From Balamuthia mandrillaris (Eukaryota > Discosea > Longamoebia > Balamuthiidae): a stretch of DNA of 31,859 nucleotides. Below are positions 17,559-27,700 of this stretch, piece by piece; positions within the stretch are counted from its first letter, which is position 1; every line of letters starts with the position of its first letter. A program made the position numbers and the translations under genes. Under the pieces are notes generated by a model. That model did no database searches. It was not told the origin of the DNA and saw only the letters and a list, made by a program, of their open reading frames with translations. The stretch lies in NCBI GenBank assembly GCA_031835245.1, contig JAVKOQ010000506.1:1-31859 (forward strand), read 5' to 3'.

Positions 17559-20048
17559 AAATCAAGAGAGAGAGAGAGAGGAGAGAGGAAGATATAGAGA
17601 AGGTAATTGTACCAAAAGGAGGGAAGGACCATGCCAAAGACCGGCCAGGGACAGTGGACTTTCTGAGCTTGGCGTGCAAGGCTAGTAGCCGCTGTACCAA
17701 ACCCAGCATAAATGGAGTCTGTGACTCGTCTGTAAGACTGAAGGGCCAGCGAGAAAACGCAAAGCGAGAGGCTGGATCCTTGTCCGCATACTTCGAATAT
17801 CCCAGTTTTTCTTCTGCGCTCAGTGTGCGGGTGGTCAAAAACTGAGGACCAGGCATAAAGAAATATCTGTGAATGAAATATGGCCAGTTAGCAGCAGGTG
17901 AAGTAGTGGAAGGGTTGTAAACATAGTTACCTGAATTTACCTATGCCAATCTCATTTTCGCTTGCTGTCATGTTATCCAGCTTGTAACAGTACTCTCGGT
18001 CCTTTTCAGCCTGCAGGATGTATCAAACTTAAGAAGAAGAACAAGAAAAACCAGAACAAGAACAAGAACAACAACAAGAACAACAACAACAAAAAAAAAA
18101 AACAAGAATAGAAGAAGAACAAATCAAATGGTGAGAAGGAAGGAATACGCACTGCAAAGGATGGCAACGACTCATTGAAAAAGTATTCAAGGCCAACATT
18201 GATACACTCACTGCAGCGGGTATGCTCTATCCTGAAGCAATGGGTGAGTACAAGCGGTATGTCCTCCAAAATCGCAGGAAGGTGATATTTAGAGGAGCAA
18301 AGCCCCATAAACTCGAATTCTGGCCCACATATGCGTAGAAGAGTTTCCCACATTACATAACCAGCAACGCGTTCTGGGCGGTCTACAACATAATTCATTC
18401 CAACAAGGCTGCCCCAATCTTCCAAAATGAGAATAATGTTGGAGAGGTTGAGCTTGTCCAAAAGTAGTGTATTCGCTTTTGCTTGACTTTCATAGAGGTA
18501 ATCAAACCTGTTGTTTGGTGTTAGTATTGATGACAGCAAAGAAGATAAAGCAAGACGGAGAAGAGAGAACTGATTGGACACAAGTGAGAGAGGACATACT
18601 TTTGGGGATTGGGGTTGCTAGATTGTCCGGCTCCAATCGCATCAACAGCCCAAACGGTTGCAACATCGGTCAAGGAAGCCAACACGTTTCGCCACATGAA
18701 GGTATTGCTTGGTACGCCGTGCAGAAACACAACGTTGAGGTCCATGTCACGAGCAGATTTCAAGCTTATCAATTCTTGCAGTGTCCTCTGCTCAGAAGAG
18801 AGGACGCCCTTCTTCTTTGCACAATGAACTACGTGGAAGGTTAGTTGTTCATTTGGCCATTCCACTGAAATGAATCGGTCCTCGCATCCGGCTGGAGGAT
18901 ATACTGGAGGAGGAATGGCCGGTACTGTCACGTTGAGGAATGGCGCATGTTCGCCGGTTCTTGCAAACTCGACATCGGTGGCGCCTTTCGATTCATCTAC
19001 AGATATCAGCAAGAAGGAATGGGCACCACTCTGAGCTAAAGCTGTCACATCCAATACCATCCATTCGCCATCCGCTTTGTAGCTTGCTTTGTGGGAGTAA
19101 TGAGCTATAGGAGAACGGGGAGGCCGAGAGAGCAATGAAAAAGCAAACAACAATACCAGAGGCTGGAGAGGAAAAGAAGCCACCATTCCATTTTTCAGTG
19201 CAATCAGGAAGGAGGTTGTGGGGGTCTGCATCTTCACCACAGTTCCAAGTTATCTTGCTGGTATCCAAGCTAGCCACTGAGCTCGGCATAGCGCGCACCT
19301 CCACTGCCGAGCGTTTGCTCCTTTAAATCAATGTTAGCTACAAGGAGCGAGAGAGGAGAGAGGAGAGAGGAGAGAGGAGAGAGAGAGGAGAGAGGAGAGA
19401 GGAGAGAGGAGAGAGCAGAAGAGAGAGCAGAGAGCAGAGAGCAGAGAGCAGAGAGCAGAGAGCAGAGAGCAGGCAGAGAGAGCAGAGAGCAGAGAGCAGA
19501 GAGCAGAGAGCAGAGAGCAGAGAGCAGAGAGCAGAGAGCAGAGAGCAGAGAGCAGAGAGCAGAGAGCAGAGAGCAGAGAGCAGAGAGCAGAGAAGTGAGA
19601 AGAGAGACCGTAGGTTGCTAATGTAAAGATGGAGCTCAACTTTGTAGAGGCTCTCTACGGAAGGGTCAAACGCTGAGGAGCAGTCAAACGAAAGAAGGCT
19701 GCGACGAGCACCAGCAGGCCAAGACCGAACAGCAAGCGAGTCCATGGAGTCCAGGTTGCTGTTGGGCGCTGTAGCTGAGATGCCCACCGAAGACTGTTGT
19801 AACAAAGAAAAGCTGTCCGTCACACTACGCAAGAAACGAAAAGAAAGTAGGAGGGAGGAGAGGGCGAAGAATACCTTCACTGGCACGGTCACATGCTGCG
19901 CATGGTTGTAGAGTGGGACGGGCAGGTTACGCCCCTCGGCATTACGAATCAGTGGTAGCAGCGTGAACGCTAGAACGCAGCAGAACAAGCGGCGCCATTG
20001 GGCAGCAGCCAAGCGTGCCCCTCCTCCACCGCTGCCTCTTTCTGTCAT
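17317..20048 (-). CDS. DNRLRE-like domain fused to a haloalkane-dehalogenase-like alpha/beta hydrolase
   Basis: Exons (high to low) 20048-19875, 19793-19609, 19320-19184, 19104-18600, 18507-18153, 18010-17931, 17866-17613, 17492-17317. Every phase fits, giving 621 aa. Residues 20-35 are a hydrophobic signal or anchor. Residues of about 60-225 match the DNRLRE (CBM96-like) plan: RRSLLSFDCSS, a VELHLYIS strand, ITWN, then DGEWMVLDVTAL and a closing FLNVTVP. From ~285 an alpha/beta hydrolase follows: oxyanion HGVPSNTFMW (His ~294), DAIGAGQS, the nucleophile-elbow EDWGS (Asp ~364) and a C-terminal His in GHFMAE (~594). Asp in this elbow is typical of haloalkane dehalogenases. DNRLRE modules occur in secreted bacterial and eukaryotic proteins and may bind polysaccharide. 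The substrate is unknown. The alternative start at 19240 or 19186 would give only the hydrolase, but the upstream exons phase perfectly and complete the DNRLRE fold. Confidence 0.85.
17527..17582. repeat. GA microsatellite in hydrolase intron
   Basis: AG units within the last intron (17493-17612); on the coding strand this is the CT-rich tract. Confidence 0.8.
19345..19600. repeat. GAGAGCA minisatellite filling an intron
   Basis: Inside intron 19321-19608 of the hydrolase gene. The unit is GAGAGCA-like from about 19437 to 19590, with shorter GGAGAGA units from 19345. On the coding strand it is a CTCTGCT pyrimidine array. It occupies nearly the whole intron, with splice ends just outside. Confidence 0.85.
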
Positions 20049-20359
20049 CTCTTTTTCTTCTCTTTTCTTTTCTTTTTCGTTTTTATTGGCGAATTAATTT
20101 GACCGACGTGCAATGGTTGGGTCTGGCGATAGTCCTTGTCGACACTAATTTTTCCCGCGAAAAGTAGAAGGGGAGCGCAAGGACTTTTTTTGCAGCCCTC
20201 TGTACCCTTGCCATTTCTTTTCAGTCATTTGTTGTTTAATTTTTGTCGACAGGAGAAAAAACGAAAAGAAACAAAGTATTTACCACAAAAGAAGAGAGAG
20301 CACCGCGCAGCTGCCTGGCCTAATGCTGTTTCCTCCACCTCCACTAGAAGATACTCGAT
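20049..20359. other. Intergenic region, expansin 3' side to hydrolase 5' side
   Basis: 311 bp; apart from the TTGACCGACG site I see no gene or repeat. Confidence 0.5.
20099..20108 (+). promoter_or_regulatory. TTGACCGACG motif upstream of the hydrolase gene
   Basis: 51-60 bp upstream of the ATG at 20048, on the strand opposite to the gene. Identical 10-mer to the site at 16974-16983. Confidence 0.4.
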
Positions 20360-21571
20360 TCAAAACAAAAAGGCCAGCAGAAAAGGGATGAGCTGGCTTG
20401 CTGTGCCTCCATCTCCGCCGTCTCCGCCATCGGTAGCGGTCCCGTCATCGCCATCATCGCCGTCGGCGCCATCGCCTCCATCAGCCGGGGGGGTGTAGGT
20501 GACGCTGAACTGAGCTCCGGTGGAGTACTCCTGACCAGCTCCTCTTCCGCTGATCTCGCCTTCCACTTCCTCGCCTTCTTGCACGAACTTGATCCAGACG
20601 GGAGCCTCCACCTGCCCGCTGTAATCCCACAGGTATCCCCCTTCCTGCCTGGAGAGGGCTTGCGGTGTGCCCATGTTCGAGCCTTGTATCCAGACCTCCG
20701 AGATGGAACCGGTGCCGCCCACCCTCTTCACATAAAAAGCGAACCACCACTACATCATGGCCGAAGCACACCAAAAAGAAGGGGTGAGGAGAACGAGACA
20801 ACAAGAGGACGGGAGGAAAGAGATAAGACAGAGAGAGAGAGAGAGAGAGGGAGAGGGAGAGGGAGAGAGAGAGGGGGGGAGAGAGAGAGAGAAAGGGAGA
20901 GAAAGAAAGAGAGGAAGAGAGCTAAGACGAGAAAGAGAGAGAGAGAGAGAGAGAGAAGGGAGAGAGGGAGAGGACCAACCTCGTGGGAGTCCACGTGGAA
21001 TTGAACAAGGATGTCTTCGTTTTCAGTAACAGGACAATTCACACGACGATGTTCGGTGAGAATGACGCCAGTCACCTGCTCAGCGAGAGTAGTAAACGCG
21101 GACAAGCTCAAGTCGGTGTGTTCTTTGTCTCCGGAGCACCACTCGGGATTGTCGTCCACAGGGCAGTTGTCCGTTACTGTTACGAAGAACCAACAAACAA
21201 ACAAAAGGAGAATAAACATGTTAAGCCGTTGAATAAATATTGGTTTTTAAAAGAAAGAAATAATAATACATACCGGTAACGATGACCGTTTCGGATGTGA
21301 TGCATTTCGTGGTGTCTCCGTTCAGATCGGAGACGCAGCGCACCTCCCAACAGGTTCCGCAGTTGGCGCCTTCGTCGTACCAGGCCTCGTTCAGAGCTGC
21401 GATATGGCCGTTGGGATAGGAGTCCGTCGGCACAGCTCCAAACCCGCAGTTGCCCCCGTCTATTCCGTTGTAGTAGGTCGCTCTTCCAGGGCGCCACTCT
21501 CCCAAGGGATCCACCGCGTGCACCGCCGCGCAGAGCACCACCAACAACACCACCACCACGATCGCCTGCAT
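20360..21571 (-). CDS. Secreted expansin with GPI-like C-terminal tail
   Basis: Exons 21571-21274, 21176-20980, 20749-20360; phases 1 and 0 match, giving 294 aa. The start at 21571 opens a signal peptide (MQAIVVVVLLVVLCAAVHA). The first domain is the six-stranded double-psi barrel of expansins: GRATYYNG, GNCGFG, AALNEAWY, CGTCWEVRC, VTDNCP, the HxD motif as HTD (119-121) and a closing RRVNCP. The second domain (WWFAFYVKRVGGTGSISEVWIQG ...) matches the expansin CBM63 beta-sandwich. After a Gly/Asp-rich linker the protein ends in a short hydrophobic stretch (SQLIPFLLAFLF), as in GPI-anchored proteins. Expansins loosen cellulose networks without hydrolysis. A tethered form would act at the cell surface or in the cyst wall. 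The 230-nt second intron is mostly a GA microsatellite. The GPI call is inference. Confidence 0.9.
20835..20960. repeat. GA microsatellite in expansin intron
   Basis: AG/GGGAG units filling most of the intron 20750-20979. Confidence 0.85.
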
Positions 21572-21791
21572 TCCTCGTTCTCTCTGTTCGGTTTTTATTT
21601 TTACTTTTGCTTCGCCAAAAGACCAAAGCAGAAAAATAAATAAATAAATAAACAAATAAACGGAATAATATGTTATATTGTATTAATGAAAGGAGTTTTA
21701 TTGTGGTTTTTTTTTTTTTTTTGGCGAATGAGATAAATGCAACGAGCCGCTCTACTATTCCAACCACCACCAGGCAATGAACGGCTTGTTC
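21572..21791. other. Short intergenic region between ACC and expansin
   Basis: 220 bp; A/T-rich, with AAAT repeats near 21635-21660 and a T16-type run at 21705-21722. No TATA box is evident for the expansin gene. Confidence 0.45.
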
Positions 21792-24700
21792 TCATTTGCT
21801 GCCTTTGGCGGCCCTTTGCACGGAGCGAAGCACCTTTTGCTTTTGGGTTGGGTCGAGCGTGGAGAGGGTCTCGGTGATCATCAGTAGCCAAGCGTCCATG
21901 TCCTCCTGCGCCAACTTGGCTCCCTTCCACTTGATGGTGTCCTGCCTGACCTTCTTGATCTGCTCTTCTATCTGTTGCTTGTCTCCCTCCAACCACTCCA
22001 CCACTAGTTTATCATCCTTCCATGCCGAGTCTCCATCAGTACCACCTTGCTCTTTCTCGGCTTCCTCCTTAGAAGCAGCTGCTTGTTGTTGCCTCGAAGA
22101 GTGAAGGAACCATTTTTGAAGCACTTGAGTGGTTTGGCTGTAGGTCCAGGCGCCGTCGTTGGCCTCAGCGATGCGTTTGCGGAGCTGCTCTTCGGCCAAC
22201 CGACGGCGAAGTCGGTAGTAGAAGAACTCGCGAGAGCGGCGCCACGGGACGATGTCGTGAATGCAGCCCTTGGCTTTCATGCGCCCGGGCGTGTCGTGCA
22301 GCGCGGCGAACTCGACTGCTGCCTGCCTGTAGATGGGCATGAGGGCATCCTCACGTTGTGCTATCTTGGCAAGGATTTGTTGTCTCTTGGCAACTGCCGG
22401 TCGCACCGTTTCATCATCGTCGGAATCGCTATGAGGCTTGCCTTTCTCTTTCTGTTTCTCGGGTTCGCTGTTGCTGGAAGAAGCTGCAGCTGTGGAGATA
22501 TGTTTCAAGGAGGTGGAGAGCTGAATGAGAACAGGATCGAGTCGGTGCATGGCCTTCTTCAGGTCTCTGTCCCTGAACTTAATCTCAACGGTACCGCTGG
22601 GCTCCAACACGCCTCCCCTCGAGTTCTCAGCGGCGTACATCTCCATCATATGGGGGTTGATGGTGGGGTCCAACACTACCCAAGCACCGCCTCGCAGCTC
22701 GGCGAAGGGTGGCAGGTAGATGAACACTGGTTGCTTGTAGTCCCTCAGATGGTCCACAATATAGCTGCCAAACTTAAGGATCTCATCAAACATGTCACGC
22801 ATACCGCCAGAGAAGCCTCTCCAGTTGGCGAAGATGAGGAGCGGCAGTTCCTCTCCCTTGTTGAAGTCCTTGATGGCCTGAGCGGTCTTGTAGGCAGAGT
22901 CAGGGAACCATACACCACCAGCCTGCTGCACGACTGACTCTTCGGAGTCGAGGTTTGCAGGATCGGCGGGTGTCACGCGCTCCATCACACGCGTTTCGGT
23001 GGCGATGACACCGATAGGGATGCCTCCCAACCTGGCTCGTCCGCAGACTACCGTTTTGGCCCATCCTGCCAACGTTTCTTGCCAGGAATCCCTGTCGAAG
23101 AATCCGCTGATCCACGTTCCAGTGTTCTCCTCTTCTCCTCCGCTGGTAGGAGCGGTGAGGAAGGAGAGATCATCAGCATCCAGCTTATCGTAACTGTCTT
23201 TATCGCCATTGCCTTTGATTTGGCCTCCCTCCACGATATAGCCTGCGATCATATGCCGAGGATCATACGGCATGTTCTCCTGCGGCATGAACGCCACGTC
23301 CCTATCCACGGGATCGTAGGTCTGAAGGATGGGCAGAGGAGCTCCTTTTTGGGGAGGGATATAGCTCAGCCAGTCCAGAATGGCGGCCACTCCCTTAAGC
23401 TCGTCGTTGACAGCCACGTGGGACACTCCGTTCGCAAACATGATCTGAGGACCACCCAACTGCACGTTGCTGGTGTAGACTTCTCGGCCCAACACTTTGT
23501 TTAAGGCGGGAGCGCCCGTCAGGAGAATGGGTCCTTGATTTTGTACCGTACGTTGACCAAGACGGATAAGATAGGCACCAATGCCAACTGTGCGGCCTGT
23601 CACTAGCGTTATGGTGAAGATTTCGTCATAGGCGCGAGAGGTCTCTCCGGCAATCATGCCGGAACCTCTCAAGTTCTCCACTCCCAACCCGTCCTCTGCA
23701 CCGATGATGTCTTTGATCTTCCATATGTCTTTATCTACTTTGTCGGCGTTGACAGATGTTTGGTGCTTCTGGTAAGTGGTTTCGTCCAGGTAGAGATAGC
23801 GGAAGCCTTTGGCTGGGTCATTCTCATCCACCCAAGCCAACTTGAAGGTGTCCTTTATCTCCTGAGCCAGCCCGATGCGCGCTCCTGAATTGCAGGCCAG
23901 GTAAATACGAGGCAGACCCAACTTACGGGCATATTGCGAAGCTTTCTTGAAGAAGTGATCCTCTGCTGGGCCGAAAGAACCAATTTGGAAGGTAATATCG
24001 TTGGCGATGACGATGACCTGTCTGCCTTTGGGGCATTCGGGCGTAAAAAGTTCCAGCCGCCATGCTACCATGCCTATGTCGTTCTTGCCGATCGGGCGTT
24101 GGACTTCCTTCAGTCCATTCTCTGCCTGTGAATCAGGGACCAATTCAAAGGCCTTCAGGATCTCTCTCGGCATTGGCACTTCTTTGATGTCCTGTGTGAG
24201 AGAGAAAGAGAGAATTTAATATTGGATGGAATAATATTCTGCAAAGAGGAGATAACCAAGGCTCACCTTGGGGTCACCCAAATTGGGATTTTGTTCTCGC
24301 TCTTGGCGAGCTCTGATAATGTTGTTGCGGTACTTCTTCCACGACTGTTTAAGAGCCGCTCTGAATACTTCAATAAAGTCGTAAGCATAGGTCGTGTTGC
24401 TCTTGCGCGCATTGAACCCTGTTTTAGAAAGCGTCGACGCTTACATAAGATCATGCAACTTTACCCTAAATACAGATAAAAAACAAAGTAACGATATAAC
24501 GTACGCTTGCGCTGGATAGAGTCCAGAACTGGGTATGGCTCACGCACATCGTGACCTTGCAACGGTCCCACTCTTCTGGGATCAATAGAAGTCAACGTTA
24601 CTTTGGTACGACCTTGTTCTCCTTGCTCCTTCACTTCAATGTAACTGTCCACCTAAACGGAGATAATAAAGTTAGCAAATAAAAATCAAATGAGAGAGAA

Positions 24701-27700
24701 GCAACAAACCTGGAAGTTGTAGCCAGATGGATTGGAAGCGAAGAATCGGATGGGAATGGAAGTATCTCCTTGCTTCAACATACCCATCACTTCCAGTTCT
24801 CGAACTTTAAGCTTCCATAAGCGCCTGCCATACCGATCCGCCAAAGTACGAATAATAGTGTTGACTTTCTCTGGCTCGAAAACAACCTCTGGGACGAATT
24901 TGAGGAAGATATGATGGTTCTGGCAGTTTTGGAAACGGGCATCTCCCATAGCTAGCTCCAGAGCATTCAATGCCTTTACGAGAGAGAAAAGTTCCTTCAG
25001 TAAAAAATTTCAGTTAGTAAAAACCAAGAGGAACAGTACCTCTCCAAATACTCGCTCTCCTTCAGCGTGGAGCAAGTCATGCATGTGGATCGAAGATGGG
25101 CTCACGAAAACGTTTCCTTCACGAATCACAGCACGCACGAAGAAGCACCTGTCACGATCCAACTGGCGCTCTCTTCCTTTTTCTTCAGCATAGTATAAAT
25201 GAAGCTAAACGGAAAGAAAATGGTGGTAAGAAAAAAAAAACGTTAAAAAGTAGAAAATAAGGACAGGAGAGCAGCAAACCTGTCTGTTGGCAGTTGGCAC
25301 GAGTTCTATGTTGTAGTTAGAAAGACGGTTAAGCTCCAAGTGGTAAGCCAATGGAGGTTCGATGTGTCTGAAAATGGAATCCTCGCTGAAGCTCAGTCGT
25401 TCCCTGAAGGTATAGAATTCTGGGAACTGTTCCATGCGAGTAATGACCAGTGTCACGCGACGGATGCCCAATCGCTTGAGCAAAGTGGATCTGTCCTTCA
25501 GAAAGTCGGAGAACTGGGCGACCACCCTAGCACTGGCGTTTGGCGAGGGATAGCGGCTGAGTTCTCCGTCAGGGCCTACTACATAGTCTCCGCCGTTTTC
25601 TTCGGGAGATTGAATCAGCGCGACGTTAAGGACGTTGAGGTATTCAGTATGAGCGTTGGCTTCGTCTCTTTCGGGAGGTTGATAGGAGGCCAGGCAATCC
25701 TCGAACAAGGATGCCATTTGCTCAAAGTCCTCAAAGACAAGCATCATGCCGTACCGCTGATAGCCGGAATCCCCTTCTTCGTCGTCTTCGTCCGGTTTTG
25801 GTTGCTGCTGTTCTTGCTCCAATTGTTTGGAAAGGAGGTACAAATCATCCACTGATTCATGTGAGGCCAGTCCTGTATTTGGAAAATGAATTTATAAGTA
25901 AATAATTGATTGCAAAGATAACTGAATAAACGGAATAAAAGAGACATCCGGGCTACTAAAGAAGTAGCCGGAAACGTACGTTTTTTCTTCTCACTCTCCG
26001 ATAAAGAGGAAGTATGAAAATGAATATCAGGAAGGGTGAAGAGCCATTCTCCCCACAACACGCCGTTTGTTGCGTTCTTGCCAACCGTCAAGCTAGGAAT
26101 GTTATAAGTGCAGTAAGTGCGTCGAATGTAAACTTCTAATCCCACTTTTTGAATGTCCAGGTTAGAGTGGGAAAAGAATGTGACCAACACGTCGAACATG
26201 GATGACGATTGATCAACCAGCTTGCTAATTCTCTGCATACGCTCTGCGGGGTTTTGCTCTAAGGTTGTCCGCAAGTAATCCTCAATTGTTACTTTGCGTT
26301 GACTGAAAGAGGGCAACTGTTATAGCGAGATTTGGGCATAAGAACATCGTTTCGAGGATGAAATTAGAAAGAGAAAGAGAGACCTGATAGCGAATAAGCA
26401 ATTGGCGAGCTTTAAGACTGACTTCCACATTGCCCTGTCCGTTCAATGCAGCGAGGTCGTGCAAAAGTCCAATATAATCTTTCATGCAAGACCATTGCAC
26501 ATGTGCTACACAACGCAACAAATAGCGAAGCATAGCTGACTTGCTTTCGGCCTAAATAAAAATGTTAGTTCTTTTGTTGAGTTGTTATGTTTTTTTGTAG
26601 TTTTTTGTAGTTTTTGCAATGCATATAGGTAAATGAGAAATTGTACCTTGTAGTGGGATAGAGCAATCTCAAAAGTCTTGAGCAAGTCATTCTTGTGTTG
26701 ATCTCTCAGCTCAAGCAAGACGCGAGGAGCGTGTCTGGCCTGGAACAGATTTTCCACTTTGAGATACTCCTCCAAAAGGCTAGAAATGCGCCTCACAGCG
26801 TTGCCATCCAAGCCTGCCTCGTAGCCCTGGGCTAAATCTACCAACGGTTGAATTGTCTTTTGGAAGTTGGCAAAGTCAGCAGCGCTGAGCTTACTACGAT
26901 TGGTCTCCAAATGATGCTTGATGATGCTAAGCAGATGCGTGGCCGGGAACTCCATCATCAACGCTGCTGTTTGACCACCTGTGGCAACTAATATGTGTCA
27001 ATCAAAGATGCTACACGCAGGAACGAAAGAGAAAGGGGGAGAGCGAGAGCGTGAGAAACAGCAAACCTCGCTTAATAGGTGTAGGAGAGATCGGCTCGTC
27101 CAGAGAGTGAATGTCAAACAAACTAGCTTCGTAGGCTTTCAAACCCTTGTCTATTTTGGCTAAAAGGCTGTGCAATATTTCTGGAGCAGCTGGAAAAGAG
27201 GGAACCACAGAGATGGCTTCTTGGAACTCCTGAAGAGGCAACCTTGGATCGTACAAATAATTGAACAGGTTATTGACGGTATCGACCATCGTGGTGTTGT
27301 CATAACCTTGCTATAATCAGAGAGATTAAGTGAGTAATATGAGCGGGAGAGGAGAGATCCCAGGAAGGAGAGGGAGGGAGAGAGATAGCAGAAAGAACAA
27401 CGGGCGTACCAGAATCAATAACAAAGCGTTTAAGGTGGAGCGCAGAAGCTGATGGACTTTGCTTTCCGTAGTCCTTGGCTTCTTCAGTTCTGGTAACTGA
27501 CCGCTGAAGCGAGTAGCAGTTCGGACGGAACTTGGGTCATCCAACACCATTGTTGCGAGAACATCGCCCGCATTCAAGAAGCTGCCCTCGGGTTTAATAA
27601 AACGAATGGTGCCTGATTCCTTTGCAATCAGAGGCATATACATCTTCATTACTTCCACCTACACCGTGTGAGCGGAAAGGAGAGAGAAAAGAGGAGAGGG

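Noticed and set aside
18521-19240. Start of the hydrolase at an internal ATG giving a signal-peptide-like MVASFPLQPLVLLFAF
   Set aside because: That stretch is the pyrimidine-rich intron 19105-19183; splicing it out joins two halves of a DNRLRE-like domain in phase.
22047-22937. 296-codon + strand open frame opposite the ACC carboxyltransferase exon
   Set aside because: Antisense shadow of a well-conserved coding exon.
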